Made by a program: the position numbers and the translations under genes. Shown here piece after piece: positions 7,970-16,596 of a stretch of 42,810 nucleotides of DNA (position 1 is its first letter; the number at the start of each line of letters is the position of its first letter). The DNA is from Rhodococcus gordoniae (GTDB taxonomy: Bacteria; Actinomycetota; Actinomycetes; Mycobacteriales; Mycobacteriaceae). Under the pieces are notes generated by a model, which saw only the letters and a program-made list of their open reading frames with translations, did not search any database and was not told the DNA's origin. The stretch covers positions 1-42,810 of the forward strand of contig NZ_LPZN01000071.1 in assembly GCF_001646655.1 (NCBI RefSeq), read 5' to 3'.

Positions 7970-8802
7970 CCGAGCGCACCGTCCGGCTCGTCCACCGGGC
8001 CGCCCTTGTCCTCACCGTAGTAGTGGCCTGCACGAACGCCGTCCTTGCTGCGCTGGACGTCTTCGCCCCGGCGACCGCGCTGAAGGTCTGGCTCGGATTC
8101 GAGCTACCTCTCGGGGTCCTGGTGCTGATCGTCGGAGCAGTGCGCATCCGAGTTCTGCGCCGATCCGAAGCCCCATGGGCGAGGGTGCTCGACGAACTCG
8201 TCGGCCGCGTGCCCGCAACCCTGATGCGCGCGGAGCTGAGAAGCTACCGCGCACTGTGGTTGCTGATACGAGGGCGTCGAGTCGATGCCGGCCCCGGGGT
8301 GACGACGATCGGCTACACCCGCGGCACGATGAGCGTGCCGATCGCGTGGCTCGTGGCGTCGGTCATCGAGATCGCGGTGGTCCACATACTCGTGCCCTGG
8401 GAGTGGCTGCGCTGGACGTTGTCGATCGTCTCGGTGTGCTCACTTCTTCCCCTGGTCGGGTGGCTCGCGGATCGTGTCGTCAATCCGCATCTTCTGACGC
8501 GGGACGGCCTGGTCCTGCGCGCCGGACATCAGGTCGTGGCACATATCGGCGCCGACAACCTGCAGCGATGCACTCCTCGCCACCGCTTCCGGCCGACGGA
8601 GACGCGCGTGGATGGCGAGGTGCTGTTCCTGCCCGGACCCGACGGCACCAATCTCGACCTCATGCTCGCGGAACCTGTCGACGTCCTGTTGCCGGCATTC
8701 TTCGAACACCGCCGCCGTCCGGCGCTCGTGAGCCGGGTCTCGATCCACGTCGACGATCCCGCGGTGGCGCGCCGAGTACTCGACGCCGCGCTTCTCACCT
8801 GA
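7966..8802 (+). CDS. Membrane protein of unknown function, coupled to MerR
   Basis: 278 aa. Four hydrophobic segments are visible: about 12-32, 40-60, 128-148 and 153-175. A soluble C-terminal domain of about 100 residues follows (from NPHLLTRDGLVLRAG). I recognise no named family; the C-terminal part may be a small beta domain. The start overlaps the MerR stop by 4 bp, so it is likely the output gene of that regulator. Roles in envelope stress or efflux would fit the context but nothing in the sequence shows them. Confidence 0.75.
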   Translation: MTERTVRLVHRAALVLTVVVACTNAVLAALDVFAPATALKVWLGFELPLGVLVLIVGAVRIRVLRRSEAPWARVLDELVGRVPATLMRAELRSYRALWLLIRGRRVDAGPGVTTIGYTRGTMSVPIAWLVASVIEIAVVHILVPWEWLRWTLSIVSVCSLLPLVGWLADRVVNPHLLTRDGLVLRAGHQVVAHIGADNLQRCTPRHRFRPTETRVDGEVLFLPGPDGTNLDLMLAEPVDVLLPAFFEHRRRPALVSRVSIHVDDPAVARRVLDAALLT

Positions 8803-8894
8803 TGCGGCGAGGGTGAAATCGACGATTTCGTCCACGGAATTCGCTTCACAGGCGGTGACCCGCGTTCATCGTGTATGTGACGAACGGAGTCCCC

Positions 8895-9681
8895 GTGTCC
8901 CGCAATTCGTCCCGAGTCCTCTGTGCTCGTATCGTCGCCGCGCTTGCGTTTCTGTGCGGGAGCGTCACGCTCGCCGTGCCCCCGGCCGACGGTGCCGAAC
9001 CGGCCTTCTGCGCTGGGCCCGGGCGACTCGATCGAGGTGTCCGGCACCTATCCGGCCGCGCGGTACTTCTCGCTCGACACCTACGGCACGAACTTCGACA
9101 CCGTCGATTTGCTGCGTGACGACATGATCGTGCCGGATTCGGGTAGCGGGAATCCGTTCGCGGAATCAGCGGCGCGGAATCGCCGTCCGTCACAGCAGAA
9201 GTGGCATGCCACTGTGGTACCCGGTCCGGCGGACCACGCGCGCAACGAGATCCGCGGTGTTCCGGAGGGGCAGAGCACCCCGGTGGGCTTCTGATCATCC
9301 GCGTGTCCGTGCCCGACGACGCCGCATCGCTCAGCGACGGCGTGCCGTTGCCCCGAGGTGACCAGGCGCCTCGGCGGGGCGACGATGCTCAGGCAACCGT
9401 GCGAGCAGCCGTTCGACCCGAACTTCCTGTACCGGACCCGCCGCACAGCTCGCACAGGCAGGCTTCGACCAGATCATCGCGCACTCGACGCGTCGGGTTA
9501 CTACACGTATGCGATCGCCGCGCCGTCCGACCTTCCCTCGGTCGTCGATCCGACCGTGACCGTACTGCCGTGGGGCGATACCACTGTGCCGAAGAAGGTG
9601 TTGTTCCTGCGCTACATGATGCCGTTGTCGGCCTTCGTTGCCGGAGGCTGTGCGGCATGTCAGGACGACGCCGCGGGCTGA
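8895..9681 (+). pseudogene. Frameshifted gene for a secreted protein of unknown family
   Basis: A GTG at 8895 with GGAG 5 nt upstream opens a normal signal peptide (SSRVLCARIVAALAFLCGS, then PPADGAEP). The conserved body continues in other frames: GDSIEVSGTYPAARYFSLDT (frame of 8923), IIRVSVPDDAASLSDGVPLP (back to the first frame, about 9295-9355), PCEQPFDPNFLYR (second frame), AAQLAQAGFDQIIA (third frame, about 9440-9480) and YYTYAIAAPSDLPSVVDPTV to the stop at 9681 (second frame). At least five frame changes are needed. Together the pieces resemble actinobacterial secreted proteins of unknown function. Either real decay or an error-rich assembly patch. Confidence 0.7.
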
Positions 9682-9754
9682 CGTTCGTGTAGGACCTCGT
9701 CGGTGGTGTGGTGATCGCACACTGTGCACGAGAGTTTTCTGGTAGACGAGTGCA

Positions 9755-11068
9755 ATGAGCGATGACGCCGGACGCGGTACTCCGTCGAAGGACACGCGTG
9801 CCGCCGATGTGCAGGAACTCGTGGTGGTGGTCGGCGAGCGGATGCAGCGGCGGTCCGACGAGATCGTCGCGAGCATGGACGCGGCGATCGAGTCGGCCGT
9901 CGAAGATCTCGGCGAGTCCGAATTGACCGACATGCTGCGCGCGAGCGTGGAGGGCAACGTCGCCACCATCCTGCACATGATCAGCAACGACATCCCGCTC
10001 GATCGTATCCAGCCGATCACCGCCGCCACGGAGTATGCGGTCAGGCTCGCGCGACACGGCGTTCCTGCGGCTGCGCTGCGCCGGGCCTACCACATCGGCT
10101 CCGACGACCTGTTCAACCAGATGTTCGCGGAGATCCAGCAGCTCGATTGTGCGCCCGACCTGAAACTCGAGCTGCTCCACCATTTCGCCGGGTGGATGCA
10201 CAAGTATGTGGACTGGATGACGCGCGTCGTGCTCGACGCTCACGAAGAAGAGCAGCGGGTGCTGGTCCGGCAGTCCGAGAACGTGACGTCGGCGCTGGTG
10301 GAACAGGTGTTGAGCGGCGGTGCGTTCGATACCGAGGAGTTCGCGACGAAGACGGGTTACCGGCTCGACGGAACCCACCTCGGTGCGATCGCGTGGATCG
10401 AAGGCCCGGCCCAGGGAGCGGACCAGACCCCGACCCTCGCGGCGGCAGCGGAGACCCTCACGGTCGCGGCCGGTGGGGGAGGGTCGCCTTTGCTCGTCCC
10501 GGTGGATCGCCGCACGGCCTGGTTGTGGACGACGACGGCGGGTGGCACGGTCGTCGACGTGCCACGCCTCCGGACCGTTGTGCAGGCCGTCCCCGGGTTG
10601 CGCGTGACATTCGGGAAGCCGGGGGTCGGGGTCGCGGGGTTCCGGCGCAGCCACGAGCAGGCCGAAGCGGTGCGGATCGTCGCGAGCACCGCGACCGTTC
10701 CGCACAGCCGAGCGGTGTACTACGGAGAGGACGGCATGTCCGCGACGGCGGTGCTGGCACGCGACCTCGCGACGACCAGGCGTTTCGTCGCCGATACGCT
10801 GGGCCGACTCGCGATCGACAACCCGGCCGCGGAGCGTCTGCGGGACACGACGCGGATGTTCCTGCGGACCGGCGGAAGCTATGTGCAGACCTCCGAGGAA
10901 CTCGTCCTTCATCGGAACACCGTGAAGTACCGGCTGCAGAAGGCGGAGGAGGAACGGGGACGGCCCATCTCCGACAACCGGTTGGATCTCGAGTTGGCTC
11001 TGCACGTCTGTCACGTGCTCGGACGACCCGTGCTGATGCCCATGGGGAAGCGCGCGTCCCGTCGTTGA
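9755..11068 (+). CDS. PucR-family transcriptional regulator
   Basis: 437 aa. The C-terminal 70 residues are the PucR helix-turn-helix (HTH_30): RLRDTTRMFLRTGGSYVQTS, then EELVLHRNTVKYRLQKAEE (about 365-415). The middle (about 180-330) fits the divergent GGDEF-like domain of CdaR/PucR proteins, and the N-terminal 170 residues are helical (RsbRD-N-like). Such proteins usually activate neighbouring catabolic genes in response to a small molecule. ATG 9755 is the only reasonable start. It precedes the ligase, DUF3556 and FAD-oxidoreductase genes on the same strand with a 130-bp gap holding an inverted repeat, so it probably controls them. Confidence 0.9.
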   Translation: MSDDAGRGTPSKDTRAADVQELVVVVGERMQRRSDEIVASMDAAIESAVEDLGESELTDMLRASVEGNVATILHMISNDIPLDRIQPITAATEYAVRLARHGVPAAALRRAYHIGSDDLFNQMFAEIQQLDCAPDLKLELLHHFAGWMHKYVDWMTRVVLDAHEEEQRVLVRQSENVTSALVEQVLSGGAFDTEEFATKTGYRLDGTHLGAIAWIEGPAQGADQTPTLAAAAETLTVAAGGGGSPLLVPVDRRTAWLWTTTAGGTVVDVPRLRTVVQAVPGLRVTFGKPGVGVAGFRRSHEQAEAVRIVASTATVPHSRAVYYGEDGMSATAVLARDLATTRRFVADTLGRLAIDNPAAERLRDTTRMFLRTGGSYVQTSEELVLHRNTVKYRLQKAEEERGRPISDNRLDLELALHVCHVLGRPVLMPMGKRASRR

Positions 11069-11085
11069 CCCGATTTTTGTGCAGA

Positions 11086-11106
11086 TTCGACAACGGCAGC
11101 GTCGAA
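11086..11106. promoter_or_regulatory. Inverted repeat TTCGAC-N9-GTCGAA upstream of the ligase gene
   Basis: Perfect 6-bp arms lie 18 bp after the PucR stop and about 92 bp before the ligase start. It is a candidate operator for the adjacent PucR protein. No strong -35/-10 pair is visible. Confidence 0.35.
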
Positions 11107-11198
11107 GTTGGTCTCGCGGGGACGTGTCTTGGATCACGCCGGCCGCATAGTGTCGTGCATCACAACCGATACGTGCTCGTCGGACCGAGGAGCTGTAG

Positions 11199-12662
11199 AT
11201 GCCCTTCTCCCGCTTTCCCTTTCTCCCCTGGAATGTCCCCGCCGAGGATCGCGCTCGCACGGCGGTCCGGGACGACAGGCTCGAACTCACCTACGCCCGG
11301 CTCGACGACCGAACCCGCGCTGTCGCAGCGCAGTTCGCGCGACACGGCGTCGGTGCGGGCGACGTCGTCGCGATCATGCTGCCGAACCGGGTCGAACTGC
11401 TGGTCGCCATGCTCGCGGCGTGGCGTCTCGGTGCTGCCGCGACACCCGTCAATCCGGCGTTCACGGAATCGGAAGCGGCTTATCAGATCTCGGACTCCGG
11501 TGCTGTCCTCGTCGTCAACAACGGAACCGACGCGCCCGACGGCGGCCGGTCGAGCATCACCGTGGACGATCTCGCCGTCGAGGGCGACGGCCCCGAACCC
11601 GTGGCCCTGCGCGGTGACGAACCGAGCCTGGTCATCTATACCAGCGGATCCACCGGCCGGCCGAAGGGCGTGATACTCGATCACGACAATGCCGAGGCCA
11701 TGTCGTCGACGATGGCGCACCATTTCGGTCTCACAGCCGATGACCATTGCATGCTGGTCCTGCCGCTGTTCCACGTCAACGCGATCATGGTGAGCGCACT
11801 GGCGGTCTGGCGCTCGCACGGACAGCTCAGTGTGATCGGATCGTTCTCCGCGAGCCGATTCTTCGACCACGTGGAAAAGCTCCGCCCCACATACTTTTCC
11901 GCTGTACCCGCGATCTATGCGATGCTTGCCGCGCTGCCCGACACCGTCCGGCCCGACACCTCGTCGCTGCGGTTCGTGGTGTGCGGCGCGGCTCCGGTCC
12001 CGAAGGAACTGCTGCAGCGGTGCCACGACCGCTTCGGGTTCGTCATGGTCGAGGGATACGGCCTCACCGAGGCGACCTGCGCATCCGCCTGCAATCCCGT
12101 CGACGGCGTCCGCAAGCTCGGAACGGTGGGACCGGCATTGCCCGGGCAGCGGATCGGGATCATGTCGCCGGACGGGGAACTGCTGGCGTCCGGCGAGACA
12201 GGAGAGGTGGTCATCGCGGGGCCGACGGTCATGCGCGGTTACCTCGATCGCCCCGATGCGACCGCCGAGACCGTCCGCGACGGCTGGTTGCACACCGGGG
12301 ACATCGGGATCCTGGACGAGGACGGCTATCTGCGCATCGTCGACCGCGTCAAGGACATGATCATCCGTGGTGGCGAGAACATCTACCCCAAGGAGATCGA
12401 AACCGTCCTTACCTCGATCGACGACGTTCTCGAAGCCGCGGTCGTCGGCCGGCCCGACCCGGTCCTCGGCGAGGTTCCCGTCGCCTACGTGGTGCTGTAC
12501 CCGGATGCGACGACGACCGCCGAGGGCCTCCTCGAGCACTGCCGGCGGCACCTGATGCGCGCGAAGGTGCCCGAGCGGATCGACATCCTCGACGCACTAC
12601 CGAAGAACCCCGTCGGCAAGATCGACAAGCCCTCGCTCAGGCGCACACTGCAACACGCCTGA
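11199..12662 (+). CDS. Class I adenylate-forming enzyme (acyl-CoA synthetase-like)
   Basis: 487 aa, complete. It activates a carboxylic acid as acyl-AMP and, in most relatives, passes it to CoA. Core motifs are present: A3 YTSGSTGRPKG (147-157), A5 GYGLTEA (286-292), A7 WLHTGD (363-368), A8 hinge VDRVKDMIIRGGENIYPKEI (381-400) and catalytic Lys474 in NPVGKID. It is shorter than FadD-type long-chain ligases, which suggests a small or medium acid. The ATG at 11199 has GAGGAG 6 nt upstream. First structural gene of a run with DUF3556 and an FAD oxidoreductase under a PucR regulator. The substrate cannot be read from sequence. Confidence 0.9.
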   Translation: MPFSRFPFLPWNVPAEDRARTAVRDDRLELTYARLDDRTRAVAAQFARHGVGAGDVVAIMLPNRVELLVAMLAAWRLGAAATPVNPAFTESEAAYQISDSGAVLVVNNGTDAPDGGRSSITVDDLAVEGDGPEPVALRGDEPSLVIYTSGSTGRPKGVILDHDNAEAMSSTMAHHFGLTADDHCMLVLPLFHVNAIMVSALAVWRSHGQLSVIGSFSASRFFDHVEKLRPTYFSAVPAIYAMLAALPDTVRPDTSSLRFVVCGAAPVPKELLQRCHDRFGFVMVEGYGLTEATCASACNPVDGVRKLGTVGPALPGQRIGIMSPDGELLASGETGEVVIAGPTVMRGYLDRPDATAETVRDGWLHTGDIGILDEDGYLRIVDRVKDMIIRGGENIYPKEIETVLTSIDDVLEAAVVGRPDPVLGEVPVAYVVLYPDATTTAEGLLEHCRRHLMRAKVPERIDILDALPKNPVGKIDKPSLRRTLQHA

Positions 12663-12734
12663 CCCCATCTCTCGTCCTACCTCGACGCGAGTTCCCCTCG
12701 CGGTGATGAGCCCTGCCCACCTTCAGGAGTAACA

Positions 12735-14552
12735 ATGGGATTCAAGACGGCAGACATGCCACCGGTCGACCCGGCCACCTACGACGACATGCCCTTCATG
12801 GAGCGCATGCGGGTGCTGGCGACCCACTGGGCCGAATACGGTTTCGGCAGCCCCAAACAGATGCACATGCTGTACGTGTGCAAGCTGATCTTCTACGTTC
12901 TCGGTGGGGTGGCGGTCGTCGGACTCACCACGCCCGGACTGGGTTTCGCCGATCTCGCCGGCTGGTGGGGCGAGCCGATCGTCTACCAGAAGTTGATGGT
13001 GTGGACGATCCTGTTCGAGATCACCGGCTACGCGTCGTCCTCCGGACCGCTGGCGTTCAAGTTCAAGCCGTTCACCGGTGGCTGGCGTTACTGGACCCGC
13101 CGCGGCACCCTGCGGCTCCCACCCTGGCCGAAGGTGGTGCCGTTCACCCGCGGTGACCATCGCACCGTCGTCGACGTCGCGATCTACTTCGCGCTCCTGG
13201 CCACGCTGCTGTTCCTGCTGCTCGGACCCGGCGTCACGACCGCTGCCCTGCCGGGAAGCGAGGTCGGCTTGCTCCCGCAGTGGGCGCTGCTGACCTACGT
13301 CGGCCTCATCATCGTCATGGGCCTGCGCGACCGCGTGGTCTTCCTGGCCGCACGCTCGGAACAGTACGTCGCAGTCATGTTCTTCTTCGGCATCTTCAGC
13401 AACCACGTCGATATGATCCTGGCAGCCAAGATCGCGCTGGTCACCGTGTGGTTCGGCGCAGGTGTCTCCAAGTTCGGCCACCACTTCACCAATGTGATCC
13501 CGCCGATGCTCAGCAACACCCCGTGGATCACTTCGAAGCGGTTCAAGCGCTCGCTCTACCGCAACTTCCCGCAGGACCTGCGTCCGTCCAAGGTCAGCTG
13601 GTTCCTCGCCCATGTCTGCGGCACCGTCGTCGAACTCGTCGTCCCGCTGGTGCTGCTGTTCTCCACGAACACGGCGATCACCTGGCTCGCCATCATCGGC
13701 ATGGTCATGTTCCACATCTTCATCACCTCGACCTTCCCGTTGGCGGTCCCGCTCGAGTGGAACGTCTTCTACATGTTCGCCGCGGTCTGGCTCTTCGGTG
13801 GATTCCCCACCGGCGCCGGTTACGGGGTGGGCGACGTGAGTTCCGTCTGGATCCTCGCACCGATCCTCGTCGCTTTCCTGTTGTTCCCGATCCTCGGCAA
13901 CGTGCGCCCCGACCTCGTCTCCTTCCTGCCGTCGATGCGTCAGTACGCCGGCAACTGGGCGTCGGCGCTGTGGGCCTTCCGCGGTGACGAGGCGGAGAAC
14001 AAGCTCAACGAGAACCTCACCAAGTTCAACGACAACCAGATCGACCAGCTGAGTGGGGCGTTCGGCAAGGAGGTCGCCGAGATCTTCATGCAGAAGGCGG
14101 TCGCATGGCGCACCATGCACAGCCAGGGCCGCGGGTTGATGTCGCTGATGATGCGGCACCTCGACAAGCTCGAGAACTACCGCATCCGCGAAGGTGAGTT
14201 CACCTGCACCACCCTGGTGGGCTGGCAGTTCGGCGACGGCCACCTCCACAACGAGCAGACGATCAGTGCGGTCCAGGCGCGGTGCCGGTTCGAACCGGGA
14301 GAATGCGTCATCGTCTGGATAGAATCCCAGCCGATCCATCGGAAGACGCTGGACTACAAGGTGATCGACGCGGCGCTCGGTGTCGTCGAGCGCGGTCACT
14401 ATCACATCGAGGACGCGGTCTCGGCGCAGCCGTGGCTGCCCGACGGCCCGATCCCGCACACCGTCACCTGGCGGATGGCCGGCTACGAACCGGCCGGGAC
14501 GGCCTACCTCCACCCGCAGGTCCGGCCCGATCGTGTCAAGGTTGGAGCATGA
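12735..14552 (+). CDS. DUF3556-family multi-pass membrane protein
   Basis: 605 aa. The N-terminal start (MGFKTADMPPVDPATYDDMP) and overall pattern match DUF3556, an actinobacterial family of unknown activity. About eight membrane helices fall between residues 45 and 400. Polar residues cluster around FFGIFSNHVDMILAAKIALV and WFGAGVSKFGHHFTN (about 215-255), a layout loosely like HTTM/gamma-carboxylase-related membrane enzymes. The last 170 residues are soluble (GWQFGDGHLHNEQTISAVQA). AGGAG precedes ATG 12735 by 5 nt. The stop overlaps the FAD-oxidoreductase start as ATGA, a tight coupling that suggests a shared pathway in membrane-lipid or cofactor modification. Confidence 0.85.
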   Translation: MGFKTADMPPVDPATYDDMPFMERMRVLATHWAEYGFGSPKQMHMLYVCKLIFYVLGGVAVVGLTTPGLGFADLAGWWGEPIVYQKLMVWTILFEITGYASSSGPLAFKFKPFTGGWRYWTRRGTLRLPPWPKVVPFTRGDHRTVVDVAIYFALLATLLFLLLGPGVTTAALPGSEVGLLPQWALLTYVGLIIVMGLRDRVVFLAARSEQYVAVMFFFGIFSNHVDMILAAKIALVTVWFGAGVSKFGHHFTNVIPPMLSNTPWITSKRFKRSLYRNFPQDLRPSKVSWFLAHVCGTVVELVVPLVLLFSTNTAITWLAIIGMVMFHIFITSTFPLAVPLEWNVFYMFAAVWLFGGFPTGAGYGVGDVSSVWILAPILVAFLLFPILGNVRPDLVSFLPSMRQYAGNWASALWAFRGDEAENKLNENLTKFNDNQIDQLSGAFGKEVAEIFMQKAVAWRTMHSQGRGLMSLMMRHLDKLENYRIREGEFTCTTLVGWQFGDGHLHNEQTISAVQARCRFEPGECVIVWIESQPIHRKTLDYKVIDAALGVVERGHYHIEDAVSAQPWLPDGPIPHTVTWRMAGYEPAGTAYLHPQVRPDRVKVGA

Positions 14553-15964
14553 CCGACGCGGTGATAGTCGGCAGCGGACCCAACGGGCTCGCTGCCGCCG
14601 TCGTCCTCTCCTCCGAGGGCGTACGGGTGCGAGTGCTCGAGGCAGCCGAGACGATCGGTGGCGGTACGCGCAGCAGCGAGCTGACCCTGCCGGGTCTGCT
14701 CCACGACGAATGCAGCGGCTTCCACCCGCTGGCCGTGGACACACCCTTCAGCCGGCGGTACGACCTCGCGGAACACGGTCTGATCTGGTCGTGGCCCGAG
14801 GTGCAGTACACCCATCCGCTCGACGGCGGACGTGGTGGCGCGGCCTATCGATCGGTGGACGACACCGCCGCGGAGCTCGGGACGGACGGGGCCGTGTGGC
14901 GCCGGATCTTCGGTGCGCTGACCGAACGATTCGGCGGCATCACCGAGGACTTCCTGCGCCCGATGCTGCACGTGCCCGTCCATCCGGTGCTGCTCGCCAG
15001 GTTCGGGATGTTCGCCGCGATGCCCGCCGACGTGCTCGCGCGCGCCTGGTCGACACCCGAGGCGCGCGCCCTGTTCGGTGGGGTCGCAGCGCACGCGCTG
15101 CGGCCCTTCGGCTCGCCGATGTCCTCGGCCATCGGCATCGCGCTGGGCACGGCCGCGCATGCCTACGGGTGGCCGGTCGCGCAGGGCGGATCGCGCGCGA
15201 TCGCCGCAGCGATGGCGTCGCTGATCGAGAAGAACGGCGGCACCGTCGAAACCGGGGTGCGCGTGGAGTCCCTCGACGAACTCGGCAACCCCGATCTGGT
15301 GCTCCTCGACACCTCACCCGCCGACGCCGTGCGGATCGTCGGCGCCAGGCTGCCTCGCCGCACCGCCCGCGCCTACCGTCGGTACAAGCACGGGCCTGGG
15401 GCGTTCAAGGTCGAGTACGCCGTCGATGGCACGGTGCCGTGGGAGCACGAACCGTCCCGCCGCGCCGGCACCGTCCACGTCTGCGGTTCGTACGCCGAGA
15501 CGGCGGCGGTCGAGCGTCAGGTGAACCGGGGGACCATGCCCGATCGCCCCTACGTCCTGGTCGGCCAGCAGTTCCTCGCCGACCCGTCGCGCTCCGCAGG
15601 GAACCTGAACCCGCTCTACGCCTACGCGCACGTCCCGCACGGGTACACCGGCGACGCGACCGAGCTGATCACCGCTCAGATCGAACGGTTCGCCCCGGGC
15701 TTCCGCGACACGATCCGTGCGGTGCACGTGCGGACGACGACCGAGATGTCGGTCCACAACGCGAACTACGTGGGCGGGGACATCGTCACCGGAGCCAACA
15801 GTGCGGTGCAGCTCGTGCTCCGGCCCCGCCCGGCTCTGGACCCGTACGCGACCGGCGTTTCCGGCGTGTACCTGTGCTCGGCGGCGACTCCGCCGGGTGC
15901 CGGGGCGCACGGCATGTGTGGGTACCACGCCGCCCGGTCGGCGTTGGCGTACCTGAAGACATGA
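14549..15964 (+). CDS. NAD(P)/FAD-dependent oxidoreductase, phytoene-desaturase-like
   Basis: 471 aa. The N-terminal dinucleotide fold reads AVIVGSGPNGLAAAVVLSSE (GxGxxG at 8-13) with Glu31 closing it, followed by ETIGGGTRSSE as in CrtI-type flavoproteins. The C-terminal FAD motif is SGVYLCSAATPPGAGAHGMC. CrtI relatives desaturate or isomerise long hydrophobic substrates; in this context the substrate may be a lipid or acyl product of the upstream ligase. An earlier in-frame start at 14282 would lie inside the DUF3556 gene; ATG 14549 overlaps its stop by 4 bp and starts exactly at the Rossmann strand. Confidence 0.9.
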   Translation: MTDAVIVGSGPNGLAAAVVLSSEGVRVRVLEAAETIGGGTRSSELTLPGLLHDECSGFHPLAVDTPFSRRYDLAEHGLIWSWPEVQYTHPLDGGRGGAAYRSVDDTAAELGTDGAVWRRIFGALTERFGGITEDFLRPMLHVPVHPVLLARFGMFAAMPADVLARAWSTPEARALFGGVAAHALRPFGSPMSSAIGIALGTAAHAYGWPVAQGGSRAIAAAMASLIEKNGGTVETGVRVESLDELGNPDLVLLDTSPADAVRIVGARLPRRTARAYRRYKHGPGAFKVEYAVDGTVPWEHEPSRRAGTVHVCGSYAETAAVERQVNRGTMPDRPYVLVGQQFLADPSRSAGNLNPLYAYAHVPHGYTGDATELITAQIERFAPGFRDTIRAVHVRTTTEMSVHNANYVGGDIVTGANSAVQLVLRPRPALDPYATGVSGVYLCSAATPPGAGAHGMCGYHAARSALAYLKT

Positions 15965-16079
15965 GGTGATCTTCCGGGGTGAGTGTGGGGTGAGGGGTCT
16001 GAGCGGCGCGCGAAACTTCGCACACGGAAATGACATTCTCCCGATATGCACTTCCCCCGGTGCTGAAGGAGCCCTACCC

Positions 16080-16589
16080 GTAACCGCAATTACCCCCCAC
16101 CCTGCCCGGAACGCGCCGCGTGAAGACGACGGCTACTGCGGCCCCGGCTCCGTCTCGTGGAGGGTGTACGCCGATCCGTCCTCTCGCGTCGCGGGCATGG
16201 CGGGAACAGCGCATCGCCGCAGAACTCGTCGCGCAGTTCCGGACCGCCCGCGACCCGTACCGACCTCGTGGCGTACGTCGACGAGCAGCGCCACTGGTTG
16301 TCGCTGTCGCCGAGGCGACGCACGCGCTCCGGAAGCCGAGCCTGTGGGGCAATCCGGTGAAGGTGTTCACCTTCGTCGTGGTGCAGGACGGCATGTTGTC
16401 GCGCCTGCCGGAGTGGCGCGCCTGATGTACGGCGTCGAAGGACGCCCGATGAACCTCCGCGCCGCGCGCACCACCGAGCGGCTCATCGGCATCGCCCGCA
16501 AGAACGAGTCGTACGACAAGATGGTCGCCGAGATCACCACGCGCATCGACGAGACCCCGTACCGCAAGGTGCGTGCGCGCAAGGGCTGA
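16080..16589 (+). pseudogene. Decayed oxygenase MpaB-family (DUF2236) gene
   Basis: A GAAGGAG at 16065-16071 sits 8 nt before a GTA codon (16080), where the start codon should be. In that frame comes REDDGYCGPGSVSWRVYADP (to about 16205), which looks like the N-terminus of MpaB/DUF2236 oxygenases. RTDLVAYVDEQRHWLSLSP continues in a second frame (16256-16315), WGNPVKVFTFVVVQDGMLSR in a third, and MYGVEGRPMNLRAARTTERL back in the first up to the stop at 16589. About 170 codons remain where the family has roughly 270-400, so large parts are deleted as well. The family name rests on the N-terminal pattern and is moderately sure. Confidence 0.55.
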
Positions 16590-16596
16590 TCCTGTC

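Noticed and set aside
9389-11290. Minus-strand frame of over 600 codons antisense to the PucR gene
   Set aside because: It spans the PucR gene and the broken secreted-protein gene and has no recognisable domain.
14280-14305. tRNA T-loop-like sequence GGTTCGAACC
   Set aside because: It is inside the DUF3556 coding frame and no cloverleaf can be drawn around it.
14282-14548. N-terminal extension of the FAD oxidoreductase
   Set aside because: It lies inside the DUF3556 coding region in another frame; the Rossmann strand begins right after ATG 14549.
12723-14744. Very long open frame (about 670 codons) on the minus strand across the DUF3556 gene
   Set aside because: Its product is rich in Arg, Asp, His and Gln without any family pattern; it mirrors the codon bias of the real gene on the other strand.
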